Assembly: GCA_900555295.1 (NCBI GenBank)
Contig: USKN01000001.1
Span: forward strand, 1 to 45,750
DNA length: 45,750 nt
Source of the DNA: an uncultured Eubacteriales bacterium
GTDB lineage: Bacteria; Bacillota; Clostridia; UMGS1810
Direction: 5' to 3'
The notes beneath the pieces were generated by a model. It was not told the DNA's origin, did no database searches, and saw nothing but the letters and a program-made list of their open reading frames with translations. The position numbers and the translations under genes were made by a program. Positions 1-8,291 of the stretch are shown here, one piece after another (the stretch's first letter is position 1; each line of letters opens with the position of its first letter).

Positions 1-198
1 GCCCGTATTTATCGGTATATAATTTTCGGTTCCCTCGTTAAATTCGCCCGTCCATTTTTGAATAACATCGGCACTTCCGTCGTTTTTAACAACAACCGAA
101 ATATCTATTTGCGATACATTATTGCTTGCAAAAACAGCGCCGTATGATACAACAAAAAGTACAATTACCGAAATAAAAAGGTTTTTTAAAAGTTTCAT
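1..198 (-). CDS. Partial DUF2207-like secreted/membrane protein (N-terminus only)
   Basis: The ATG lies at 198 on the minus strand and the frame stays open to the window edge, so only about 66 N-terminal residues are seen. The protein starts with a basic MKLLKN segment and a hydrophobic stretch ending near VFAS, which reads as a signal peptide or anchor. After it comes a beta-rich part with VVKNDGSADV followed by QKWTGEFNEG, resembling the start of DUF2207 membrane proteins. It lies directly downstream of lemA; LemA is often encoded beside DUF2207 or TPM-domain proteins. The family call rests on a short segment and on context, so it is tentative. Confidence 0.55.
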   Translation of the reverse strand, partial: MKLLKNLFISVIVLFVVSYGAVFASNNVSQIDISVVVKNDGSADVIQKWTGEFNEGTENYIPINTG

Positions 199-209
199 AA
201 AAAAGTTCC

Positions 210-749
210 TCATTTCATATTTGGCATATCCGCTTTTTTATCGCTTGCCTCCAAATAATCACGGCTTGTAATATGAAGTATACCCGCCGCGATTGATGTG
301 GGGAACATACGTATTGCGCGGTTAAGCTTTGTAACGCTGTCGTTATATATTAAACGTGACGAACGTACCATTTTTTCATATTCGTTTACGCTGTCCATTG
401 TTTTTATGTAATTTTGGTTGGCTTTAAGGTCGGGATAGCTTTCCGCAACCGCCATAATTTTGCCCATTGCCTCGGTTAAAATATTTTCCTGGTTGTTTAC
501 ATCCTGTGCCGAGCTTTTTGCCGTAATTGTTGTACGCATTTTAATTGTGTCCGAAAGTGTTTTGTACTCGTGTTCCGCATAGCCCTTTGTTAAATCCAAA
601 AGTGCCGAAAGTGCGTCCCAGCGTGATGAAAGCTGTACGCCAATCTGGCTTAATGCATTGTTAATATTTTCGTCCATAGCAACAAGTTTTCTTTGTGTTG
701 AAACAAACCACAACACAATAAGTGCCAAAATAACAATTAAAATAACCAT
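210..749 (-). CDS. lemA: LemA family protein
   Basis: This 179-residue protein starts at the ATG at 749, which follows GGAGG after a short spacer; an upstream extension of the frame has no such site. It has one N-terminal membrane helix (VILIVILALIVLWFV) followed by the LemA pattern of long helices: NINNALSQIGVQL, WDALSALLDL, then LKANQNYIKTMDSV and a C-terminal MFPTSIAAGI segment. LemA proteins are membrane-anchored helical proteins with the bulk on one side of the membrane; their biochemical role is not settled. The downstream gene is a DUF2207-like membrane protein, a common partner. The family call is firm and the function unknown. Confidence 0.88.
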   Translation of the reverse strand: MVILIVILALIVLWFVSTQRKLVAMDENINNALSQIGVQLSSRWDALSALLDLTKGYAEHEYKTLSDTIKMRTTITAKSSAQDVNNQENILTEAMGKIMAVAESYPDLKANQNYIKTMDSVNEYEKMVRSSRLIYNDSVTKLNRAIRMFPTSIAAGILHITSRDYLEASDKKADMPNMK

Positions 750-846
750 AAAAAATTCCTCCGATATTTTTAATATAATTTTATTATAAAATATTTTAGT
801 ATATATTGCAATACAAAAGTTATAAACCGCATAAAAACGTAATAAG

Positions 847-2283
847 TTACATATCAAATCCAAAAAGCTTTGTTTTGCGCTCTATCATTTCGTCTATACG
901 TTTAATATACTCCGAAACTTCTTTTACATTAAACGCTCTTTCGATGCGTTCGCCGTCTATAAGCTTGCTTGAACCGCCTGCGCCGAGTGCAACAATGCTT
1001 TGCACTTCGTCCATAATATAAATATTATACAGACATTCGCCGCCGTTTGTACAATACCCGACATTTTCAAGATTGGCAAGCATATTTTTTTGTCTGTACA
1101 AATAATACGGGTGCTTGCCCATTTTACGCATAAGGCTGCCTGCCTCGCTTAACATACCGCTTACCGTATCGGAGGCGGTTTTTGTATACATACTGTAATT
1201 CATATCCAAATACGAGCCGTGTTTAATACTCATTGTATGCACGGTAACGCTCGATGGGTTTAACTTTTCGATTTGGCTTAAAGTATATTTAAAATCATCA
1301 ATCGTCTCACCGGGAAGTCCTGCAATCAAATCGGTATTTATATGTGTAAAACCCGTATTTTTTGCTATTTCAAAAGTTTTTATTATATCTTCGGGCGTAT
1401 GGCACCTGCCTATTATTTTAAGGGTTTCGGGGTTCATTGATTGTGGGTTTATACTTATTCTGTCAACACCGAAATGTTTCATAATATCAAGCTTTTGCTG
1501 TGTTATTGTATCGGGTCTGCCCGCCTCAACGGTAAATTCGCGGATATGCGAAAAATCAAATTTATTTACCGTATTATAAAGAAGTTTGTACAAATTGTCT
1601 TCGTTTAAACTTGTGGGCGTACCGCCGCCTATATACACCGTTTCTATATTTTTGCCCGATTTTTTTATTAAACCGCTTATTACATCAATTTCTTTTATAA
1701 GAGCGTTCTTATACGGCTCAACAAGTTTTGACGAAAATTTTACCGATTGCGAGGTAAAAGAGCAATACAAACACCTTGTGGGGCAAAACGGTATACCTAT
1801 ATACACGCTTACAGAGTTAGGACTCATAGCGTTTATAATGGGTGCCTGCGCCTTTGCAACCTCAATGCTCAGTTTTGCCTTATCATCGCGTGCGCAGTAA
1901 AAATCGCAAAAATAATTATATATTTCGTTGTAGTTTTTACCGCTCAAATGCATTTCGCGTACTATTTTGGCAGGACGTATTCCCGTAAGCAAGCCCCAGG
2001 GCAAAGTAATTAAAAGAATTTTTTCAAAGCAATTCGATATAACTCTTTTTATGTGGGTTTTATTGTATTCACCGCTTTTATATGTACTTTGTACGCTTTT
2101 GCCGTCAAGCTTAAGTTTAGCAAAATACTCGTACCCGTCACGCTCATTGCCGTTTACCTCAACAGTTAGGCAGTCGCCTGTGCACGGCTGTGTATGTATT
2201 TCAATTTTTCGTTTGGGCAAATATGCGTTTACCATTTCGCATACAGCATATTTTTCATTACAGTTTTTAAGTATTACGTTCAT
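847..2283 (-). CDS. hemZ: HemZ-type oxygen-independent coproporphyrinogen III oxidase (radical SAM)
   Basis: The 478-residue protein has the radical SAM cluster motif CPTRCLYC with cysteines at 167, 171 and 174, preceded by VYIGIPF. YIGGGTPTSL follows, the SAM-contacting glycine motif of the HemN/HemZ group. The roughly 150-residue N-terminal part with GLLTGIRPAKIV is the feature that separates HemZ from HemN and HemW. The expected reaction is anaerobic decarboxylation of coproporphyrinogen III to protoporphyrinogen IX in haem synthesis, although HemZ activity is less well proven than that of HemN. AAGGAAAAAAT precedes the ATG at 2283. No other haem gene is in the window. Its stop lies about 100 bp upstream of lemA. 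Confidence 0.88.
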   Translation of the reverse strand: MNVILKNCNEKYAVCEMVNAYLPKRKIEIHTQPCTGDCLTVEVNGNERDGYEYFAKLKLDGKSVQSTYKSGEYNKTHIKRVISNCFEKILLITLPWGLLTGIRPAKIVREMHLSGKNYNEIYNYFCDFYCARDDKAKLSIEVAKAQAPIINAMSPNSVSVYIGIPFCPTRCLYCSFTSQSVKFSSKLVEPYKNALIKEIDVISGLIKKSGKNIETVYIGGGTPTSLNEDNLYKLLYNTVNKFDFSHIREFTVEAGRPDTITQQKLDIMKHFGVDRISINPQSMNPETLKIIGRCHTPEDIIKTFEIAKNTGFTHINTDLIAGLPGETIDDFKYTLSQIEKLNPSSVTVHTMSIKHGSYLDMNYSMYTKTASDTVSGMLSEAGSLMRKMGKHPYYLYRQKNMLANLENVGYCTNGGECLYNIYIMDEVQSIVALGAGGSSKLIDGERIERAFNVKEVSEYIKRIDEMIERKTKLFGFDM

Positions 2284-2295
2284 ATTTTTTCCTTT

Positions 2296-2541
2296 TTATT
2301 TATAAAACGATATTGTTCCGTTTAAAACATTTTCATTTACATTGTACCCGAAAAATGCTGCAATTTCGCAAAAATCAACGAGTACATATGCGTTTTTAAG
2401 CATTTTCGGCGCGTTGTTAAATTGGTATTGTTCGCCGTTATAATAACCTGTATTGCTGTCAACAAAAACACTTATAACATCGCCGTTGTTTTTTATAACT
2501 ATGTTTTGTGTACCGCATTTATGTTTACCATATTGCCGCAA
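2296..2541 (-). CDS. Small hypothetical ORF resembling a copper-amine-oxidase N-terminal-type domain fragment
   Basis: The 81-codon frame opens with TTG at 2541, has no recognisable ribosome site and no internal ATG near its start, so it may be a remnant and not a working gene. The second half (YNGEQYQFNNAPKMLKNAYV, then DFCEIAAFFGYNV) matches the shape of the repeat found in copper amine oxidase N-terminal-like domains: a hydrated beta turn, a P-x-ML-NAYVLV strand and a helix ending in FGYNV. Such domains normally sit on secreted clostridial proteins, but no signal peptide is seen here. It lies 12 bp upstream of hemZ in the same orientation. Confidence 0.35.
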   Translation of the reverse strand: MRQYGKHKCGTQNIVIKNNGDVISVFVDSNTGYYNGEQYQFNNAPKMLKNAYVLVDFCEIAAFFGYNVNENVLNGTISFYK

Positions 2542-2618
2542 TTAACAATACTGCTTAAAATACTATTATCTTTTTATAAATATTAACCTCCGCCAAATCT
2601 TTTAAAATATACCGAAAC

Positions 2619-2654
2619 GGGGTGCGGCAAAATATTTTTGTTTTGCTGCACCCC
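2619..2654 (-). terminator. GC-rich hairpin after the SGNH hydrolase gene
   Basis: GGGGTGCGGCAAAA and TTTTGCTGCACCCC pair over 14 positions with one wobble, around an 8-nt loop. The hairpin sits just downstream of the minus-strand stop at 2664. The tail after it on the minus strand is only moderately T-rich, so termination efficiency is uncertain. Confidence 0.55.
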
Positions 2655-2663
2655 CGCTCGGCA

Positions 2664-3473
2664 TCACCATTTATGTGTTTCGTTATAAAACGGCGTTCCC
2701 ACAAATCCTATCTGTCTGAAATCATTGGGATTGTGCCGTATAATATAATCTATGTACGATTCAACCATAAGCGCCGTAAGCCTGTACCCTGCCGCATTCA
2801 TATGCCCGCCAAGGTAAAAATTTTCTCTGAATTCGCCGTTATATATCGGAGCATATTTTCTAAAATCCAAAACATAGCAATTTTCAAGTTTTTCTGCTAT
2901 TTTATATATTAAATTGCAGTGTTCGTCATAAAGCTTTGCGCGATTTTCGTCTTGCCCCGTTTCCCTGGGCATTGTCATTAAAAAGAATTTTGCTTTGGGC
3001 TGATTTTGTTTATAACGCTGTATAATATGCGCATACCACCCCGCAAAAGTGTCTTTATTGTTTTTATAATCGTTTAAATCTATATCATCCGCCGTACCAA
3101 GCTGATACTGCCCGCCCAAAATCTGCGTAACATCATTTACTCCGAGCGCCATAATATAAGCCTGGCTGCGTTTTTCGGGATTCCACAAATCTCTTGAATT
3201 TGCAAAATTTTTACAATATTCACGTGCTGTCATTCCGCCTGCCGAAAAATTGTATACCGTACAGCCCGCATCGCGTGCTATGTACTGTCCCCACGAATAG
3301 TCATAATAATCGTGGTAACCCTTTTCGCCGTTTTTTTGCGATTCAAACTCGCCGGATGAAAGGCTGTCGCCGACGCACGTAATTTTACGGAATATACCGC
3401 AAAATCCACCGTTTACCGCAATATTATCAAGAGGTTTTTCATTGCTTTGCGCCATATACTTTTTAATATCCAT
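2664..3473 (-). CDS. SGNH/GDSL-family hydrolase
   Basis: This 269-residue protein starts at the ATG at 3473, preceded by AAGGAG; the longer frame to 3503 lacks a ribosome site. Block I is VGDSLSSG with the likely nucleophile Ser37, block II is NFSAGG, block III is GVNDV (Asn113, Asp114) and block V is GGHMNAAGY with His223. This is the SGNH order expected of esterases, lipases or carbohydrate deacetylases. The residue three before the catalytic His, usually Asp, is Leu220, so it may work as a Ser-His dyad or use another acid. There is no signal peptide, so it is probably cytoplasmic. The substrate cannot be told from sequence. Confidence 0.82.
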   Translation of the reverse strand: MDIKKYMAQSNEKPLDNIAVNGGFCGIFRKITCVGDSLSSGEFESQKNGEKGYHDYYDYSWGQYIARDAGCTVYNFSAGGMTAREYCKNFANSRDLWNPEKRSQAYIMALGVNDVTQILGGQYQLGTADDIDLNDYKNNKDTFAGWYAHIIQRYKQNQPKAKFFLMTMPRETGQDENRAKLYDEHCNLIYKIAEKLENCYVLDFRKYAPIYNGEFRENFYLGGHMNAAGYRLTALMVESYIDYIIRHNPNDFRQIGFVGTPFYNETHKW

Positions 3474-3562
3474 TATAATCTTTCTCCTTACAAATAAACG
3501 CACAAAATTATGCCTGCCGTAAAAACAAGCATAATTTATACTTTATTTATTATATTAAATAT

Positions 3563-3970
3563 TTAAACATTTTTGGGATTTACTATATCGCGCCAATCAA
3601 GATCTCCGCGTTCAAGACCGTGTATAAGAACTTCGGCCGTTGCAACATTTGTTGCAAGAGGTATATTATGTATATCGCACAATTTGTTTATAGATGTAAT
3701 ATCGGGTTCGTTATTGTGCTGTGTAAGCGGATCGCGGAAAAACAGTACCAAGTCAATTTCGTTATATGCTATTCTTACTCCGATTTGCTGATCACCGCCT
3801 TGAGAACCTGCAAGCACTCTGTCAATTTTAAGACCTGTTGCGTCTACAATTAAACCGCCTGTTGTTCCGGTAGCAACAAGATTATGTTTTTCAAGTATGC
3901 ATTTGTAAGCTATGCAAAACTGAACCATTAATTCTTTTTTCTTGTCGTGCGCAATTAAAGCAATGTTCAT
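3563..3970 (-). CDS. mgsA: Methylglyoxal synthase
   Basis: This 135-residue protein converts dihydroxyacetone phosphate to methylglyoxal and phosphate. The family pattern is complete: MNIALIAHD with His8, phosphate-binding GTTGG at 35-39, GSQGGDQQIG with the catalytic-type Asp60, FFRDP with Asp80, and His85/Asp90 further on. Its length matches the family. It lies 18 bp downstream of the MinD-like gene and appears to be the last gene of the zapA-mreB-mrdA run; mgsA beside min/mre/mrdA genes is a recurrent clostridial arrangement. It could relieve triose-phosphate overload, which is notable because the glycerol-phosphate locus at 33-40 kb yields the same substrate. Confidence 0.95.
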   Translation of the reverse strand: MNIALIAHDKKKELMVQFCIAYKCILEKHNLVATGTTGGLIVDATGLKIDRVLAGSQGGDQQIGVRIAYNEIDLVLFFRDPLTQHNNEPDITSINKLCDIHNIPLATNVATAEVLIHGLERGDLDWRDIVNPKNV

Positions 3971-3988
3971 ATTGTCTTTCCTCCCATA

Positions 3989-4771
3989 CTAATTCTTTAA
4001 TAATTTTTTGTTGCGTATATACGGCGTTTCGTATTCAAAATTAATTGCACTTACGTGTTCCCCCAAAATACGCCGTATTATATTATCTATTGCCTTTGCC
4101 GATTTAAAACGTGTATCGTCGGCAATGCATATACTTTGCTCTGTTAAAATATTTATTTCACATTCCTCCGGTATAAGACCCAAAAGCTTACAGCCCGTAC
4201 GTTCAAGTGCGTCATCAACGGTCATCATTTTACCGTATGCAACAAGCTCGGGTACAATACGGTTAATAATAAGACTTACATCTGCCTTACCTACCATATG
4301 CGAGTTTATAAGCGAATCGGCACATCGCACCGACAGCTCCGATAAAGTTGTAACAACCGCTACCTTGTCCAAAACACTCATTATGTATGAATTTTTTAAA
4401 TACTCATACGGAATGTCAATAAACACACAATCATAATCATCTTTTATTTTGTCTATTATACGTGCCAGCTTGTTTACGTTAACCGAACCGACAGTATAAA
4501 GCCTTGAAGCATTTATAATGCTCAAATTCTCGTATTCGGAACATTCAACCGTTACATCTGCAATTTCGGTGTAATCGTCCATACAGTCTATAAGGTTAAA
4601 TGCCGTAAATTCTTCAGCGCCGAGTATAAACCCCACTCCCATAGTACCGAAGCAGGCGTCCACAAGACAGGTTTTTCTGCCGCGGCGTGCCATACCCACT
4701 GCAACGTTTGCACATACCGTTGATGTACCAACGCCGCCTTTGGAAGAAGTTATACCTATTGCTACAGCCAT
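3989..4771 (-). CDS. MinD-like P-loop protein with degenerate ATPase motifs
   Basis: This 260-residue protein aligns with MinD/ParA ATPases from the first residue. The deviant Walker A reads SKGGVGTST. The signature Lys11 is kept, but the phosphate-binding lysine (position 16, K in E. coli MinD) is Thr, and the aspartate expected at position 40 is Cys (VDAC). The later D-x-P motif reads IDIPYEY in place of the usual DxPAG. The C-terminus ends in a short basic segment, RNKKLLKN, that could touch membrane. It lies between mrdA and mgsA, where many clostridia carry minC-minD(-minE), but neither partner is present. It may be a structural or regulatory protein and not an oscillating ATPase. Membership of the superfamily is clear; enzymatic activity is doubtful. 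Confidence 0.82.
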   Translation of the reverse strand: MAVAIGITSSKGGVGTSTVCANVAVGMARRGRKTCLVDACFGTMGVGFILGAEEFTAFNLIDCMDDYTEIADVTVECSEYENLSIINASRLYTVGSVNVNKLARIIDKIKDDYDCVFIDIPYEYLKNSYIMSVLDKVAVVTTLSELSVRCADSLINSHMVGKADVSLIINRIVPELVAYGKMMTVDDALERTGCKLLGLIPEECEINILTEQSICIADDTRFKSAKAIDNIIRRILGEHVSAINFEYETPYIRNKKLLKN

Positions 4772-4871
4772 AGCAGTATCACCTTCTTATTTATTTCTTA
4801 CCCAACCTATTATATTTTATCACAACAATACAGTGTTTGTCTATACCAAATTTCTACAATTTTTAAGTTTT

Positions 4872-6944
4872 TTATTGTACAAGCCTGTTAATTGAAAAGT
4901 CAGACTGTTTAATCTCGTTTTGCTCGCCGTTAAGTTTAAAGTACTGTTCGTATATGGTTTTTGCAATAGGTGCAAGCGCCGAACCCGAACCTGCATTTTC
5001 TACAACGGCAACAACGGCAATCTGCGGATTTTCATATGGCGCATATGACGCAAACACACCGTTTGCCGAACCTTTGGCAACCTGTGCCGAACCCGTTTTA
5101 CTGCACACGTTTATGGGGAAGTCGGCAAATATAGCCGCCGTGCCTTCCTCACCGCTAACAAGCCTCATACCGTATGTTACGGCATTTATTGTAGATTGTT
5201 TCATTTCGATATTGTTTAAAACCTGTGGCTTATATTCCATAACTGACTCGTTTGTATAAGCGTTGCGCACACTTTTGGTTAAATGCACTTTATAACGTGA
5301 GCCGCCGTTTGCAATGGTTGCAATATAGTTTGCAATCTGAATGGGTGTAAACAGATTATACGACTGTCCTATAGCCATTTGCAAATTATCGCCCGGATAC
5401 CATATTTCGTTAAAGTTTGCTTTTTTATAATCCTCGTTTGCCAAAACACCTTTCGACTCTCCGTCAAGCTCAATTCCCGTAAGCTGACCCAAGCCGAATT
5501 TTGTACCATAATCGTACATTACTTTATAGCCTATTCGTCTGCCCACTTCGTAAAAATAGTAGTTGCAGGAGTTTTGCAATGCTGTTGACACAGTCATAGG
5601 TCCGTGTGTTATATGCTGGTCGGTGTATATCCAGCAGTTAAATTTTTGTCCGTAATACTCATACTGTCCTTTATCCACAATAACCTCCGATGTGGTTATC
5701 GCGTCGGTTTCAAGCCCCGCAATGGCGGTAAGCATTTTAAAAACCGAACCCGGAGCATACACACCGCTTATTGCCCTGTTAAACATTGGGTTAAGTTTGT
5801 CGGCGCGGAGTTTATCGTAATCTTTATCAAAATCCGCAATATTAAATGTGGGGTAACTTGCCATTGCAAGCACTTCTCCGCTTTGTATATCGAGTACAAC
5901 AACAGCTCCGCCGCCCGCGTCAAGTCCCGTATGTTTTTTTGATTTTTGCCCTTTAAGTTTAATTGCCGCAATACGGTCTTTTAAAGCCTCCTCGGCTGTT
6001 TGCTGAAGTTTTGCGTCGATTGTTAAAACAACATTGTTACCCTGACGTGCCGGTATATCGTTTTTTTCGGTTTTGGAGTTTTCTTTAACCGATTGTACAA
6101 AACTGCTTTTGCCGTCCGTCCCTTTTAAATATTCTTCAAGGCATTTTTCTATTCCGTCTTTGCCTATAACATCATTCATTCCGTAGTTTTTGTCTTTTAA
6201 TTTTTCGTATTCTTCACGGTAAATACCACCCACACGCCCAAGTATATGCGAGGCAAGCGAGCCGTACGGATATTTTCGCACAGGGGTTGTATTAACCGAT
6301 ACATTTTTGTATGTATCGGTATTTTCTTTAATCTGTGTTACGGTTTCAAGCGAAATGTCGTTTGCCATTGTATACGGCGATGTAACGCTAAAGCCTTTAA
6401 GTTCCATTTCATAGCGCACACCCACTATTTTTCTTAACTGTTCATCGGTATATCTTTTATCTATATCGTACTTTTCGGCAAGCATTTCAATTATATCGTA
6501 CGCACTGCTCTTTTCATCGGCATTAACCGATTTTTTAAATTCGGCAATTTTTTGCTTTCGTGTTTCTTTATCGTAATCGGTGTACTTAAAATCAAAATTT
6601 TTATCGGTTATGGGTAAAGTATCGGTATACTCCTCTCCGTTTGCGCCAAACAATGTTGTAAGCGATAAAATAACATCGTTAAGTTCTCCGTTTGTAATAT
6701 CGCGCCGCTGTATCTGAACTGAATATCCCTGACTGTTTGTAACAAGCTCACGGCCGTATCTGTCAAGAATTAAACCGCGCGGTGCGGCTATTGTAACCGA
6801 GCTCATAAGTCTGTTTTCGGACTGCGTTTTGTATGTTTCGCCCATTACAAGCTGCAACTTAACAAGCCGTGCGCAAATTGCAATAAGCAGCACAGCGGAA
6901 AACAATGTTATTATATATTGTTTATCCTTTAATTTGTTAAACAT
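4872..6944 (-). CDS. mrdA: Penicillin-binding protein 2, elongasome transpeptidase
   Basis: The 690-residue class B PBP has an N-terminal membrane anchor at about 9-28, a dimerisation/pedestal region (APRGLILDRYGRELV) and a transpeptidase domain. Its catalytic motifs are SVFK (nucleophile Ser400), SCN (459-461) and KTGSA (616-620). It cross-links peptidoglycan during lateral wall growth with MreBCD. Its ATG follows the mreD stop directly (TAAATG) behind a GAGGAG site, indicating co-translation. RodA, the usual glycosyltransferase partner, is not encoded here and must lie elsewhere. Length and motif order are normal for PBP2 of Firmicutes. Confidence 0.95.
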   Translation of the reverse strand: MFNKLKDKQYIITLFSAVLLIAICARLVKLQLVMGETYKTQSENRLMSSVTIAAPRGLILDRYGRELVTNSQGYSVQIQRRDITNGELNDVILSLTTLFGANGEEYTDTLPITDKNFDFKYTDYDKETRKQKIAEFKKSVNADEKSSAYDIIEMLAEKYDIDKRYTDEQLRKIVGVRYEMELKGFSVTSPYTMANDISLETVTQIKENTDTYKNVSVNTTPVRKYPYGSLASHILGRVGGIYREEYEKLKDKNYGMNDVIGKDGIEKCLEEYLKGTDGKSSFVQSVKENSKTEKNDIPARQGNNVVLTIDAKLQQTAEEALKDRIAAIKLKGQKSKKHTGLDAGGGAVVVLDIQSGEVLAMASYPTFNIADFDKDYDKLRADKLNPMFNRAISGVYAPGSVFKMLTAIAGLETDAITTSEVIVDKGQYEYYGQKFNCWIYTDQHITHGPMTVSTALQNSCNYYFYEVGRRIGYKVMYDYGTKFGLGQLTGIELDGESKGVLANEDYKKANFNEIWYPGDNLQMAIGQSYNLFTPIQIANYIATIANGGSRYKVHLTKSVRNAYTNESVMEYKPQVLNNIEMKQSTINAVTYGMRLVSGEEGTAAIFADFPINVCSKTGSAQVAKGSANGVFASYAPYENPQIAVVAVVENAGSGSALAPIAKTIYEQYFKLNGEQNEIKQSDFSINRLVQ

Positions 6945-7436
6945 TTAAAAACTCCTCATCTGTTCCTCTGACAGCCAATCGGCAAGCCAATAAATTATAA
7001 ACGATACCGCCATATTGTACACTGCCTCAACGGCAACAATTTTTACAATAATTGTTCCAAACGGTGCGTGACCGAATATTACCAAATTTAAAAATCCGTA
7101 TACAGTTTCGTATATAAACGATACAAACAATACGCAAAATGCCGTTGTTATTATATTGTCTTTTAAATAATTAAACCCAAAGTAAGATACCGCAAGCCCC
7201 GTATACATACACAAAAGCGAGTTCATACCCACAGCCCTTGCAAGCGACATATCCATAATAAGTCCGCCTATGCAGGCAAGACACGTTGCTTTAAGCGGTT
7301 CGGTTTTTAAACCGTAGCATATAATAAACACAAGTATTACATTGGGAAAAATGTGCATAATATCTATGTATTTACCTATTGTTGACTGCAATATAAATAT
7401 AAATATTAAAGATATATATGTTAAAACGTTTTTCAT
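6945..7436 (-). CDS. mreD: Rod shape-determining membrane protein MreD
   Basis: This 163-residue protein starts at the ATG at 7436, eleven bases after GGGAG; an in-frame TTG six codons upstream overlaps that site and is less likely. The protein is almost entirely hydrophobic with about five membrane segments, including the internal CLACIGGLIMDMSLARAVG region typical of MreD. It lies between mreC and mrdA with only short gaps, and its TAA touches the mrdA start. MreD scaffolds MreC and the elongasome in the membrane. Sequence conservation in this family is low, so order in the cluster is an important part of the call. Confidence 0.92.
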   Translation of the reverse strand: MKNVLTYISLIFIFILQSTIGKYIDIMHIFPNVILVFIICYGLKTEPLKATCLACIGGLIMDMSLARAVGMNSLLCMYTGLAVSYFGFNYLKDNIITTAFCVLFVSFIYETVYGFLNLVIFGHAPFGTIIVKIVAVEAVYNMAVSFIIYWLADWLSEEQMRSF

Positions 7437-7462
7437 TGCAAATTTATCTCCCAAACCAAAAA

Positions 7463-8287
7463 TCAGTCCGCTATAATAAATACTTCCGAGAGATTGTCAA
7501 AATCAACACCCGGTTCTATAACCGCCTGCTGTGACATACCCGATGTATCTTCGGTTAAATCAACTATTTTTCCTATATAAAGACCCGACGGATATATTCC
7601 GCCTGTTCCCGAGGTAATAACATAATCTCCCGTTTCGGCATTGCTGTCCTTTGAAATATACATCATTTTGCAAAGCCCCTGCGATTGAAGTGTAATATCG
7701 CCCTCAACAAGTGAATATACGTTAATTCTGCTTATTGTTGCGCCAACCGATACGGTTGCGTCAACTATTGTAACTATTTTTGCCCAGGATCTGCCAACCT
7801 CGTACACATAACCTACAAGTCCGTACGGCGATATAACGGCAGAATGTTTTGTTACACCGTCGGCAAGACCTTTATTTATTGTAAAAGTCTTTGACCAATT
7901 TGTAACGTCGCTCGATACAACGTCTGCCGCTATATAGTTATAATCTTTGTTTTTTTCTTTAAGCCCAAGCATATCGCGCAGGCGGGCATTTTCGGCAACG
8001 GTTGATTCACCGTCGCGTATTTGCTCCTCAAGTTTGGCTATTTTTTGTTTTAATTCTTCATTCTCACGTTCATAGTTTTTTGATGTCGTAAGAAATGTAA
8101 AAAAGTTGCCTATACCGCCCGATACACGCGTAAACAAGTTTTGCACGGGTGCAAAAAAGCCAACCGCAGTATCGGTTGCCGCGTCCGCGTCGGGATTGTT
8201 AACCGTAGACAGCGCCATAATAAGCACAAGAACAATTGTTACTGCGGCAAGTATTAGCTTGTATTTGTTTTTTGAAAAAAAGTACAT
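7463..8287 (-). CDS. mreC: Rod shape-determining protein MreC
   Basis: The 274-residue protein has a short basic start, one membrane helix (YKLILAAVTIVLVLIMALS), a coiled coil at about 85-115 (KNYERENEELKQKIAKLEEQ) and the two-barrel MreC domain with RLRDMLGL, DVVSSDVTNWSKTFTINKG and TSGTGGIYPSGLYIGKI. MreC sits outside the membrane as a filament that links MreB to PBP2. It lies four bases from mreB and 26 bases from mreD in one operon. Length and domain order are normal. Confidence 0.95.
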   Translation of the reverse strand: MYFFSKNKYKLILAAVTIVLVLIMALSTVNNPDADAATDTAVGFFAPVQNLFTRVSGGIGNFFTFLTTSKNYERENEELKQKIAKLEEQIRDGESTVAENARLRDMLGLKEKNKDYNYIAADVVSSDVTNWSKTFTINKGLADGVTKHSAVISPYGLVGYVYEVGRSWAKIVTIVDATVSVGATISRINVYSLVEGDITLQSQGLCKMMYISKDSNAETGDYVITSGTGGIYPSGLYIGKIVDLTEDTSGMSQQAVIEPGVDFDNLSEVFIIAD

Positions 8288-8291
8288 ATTT

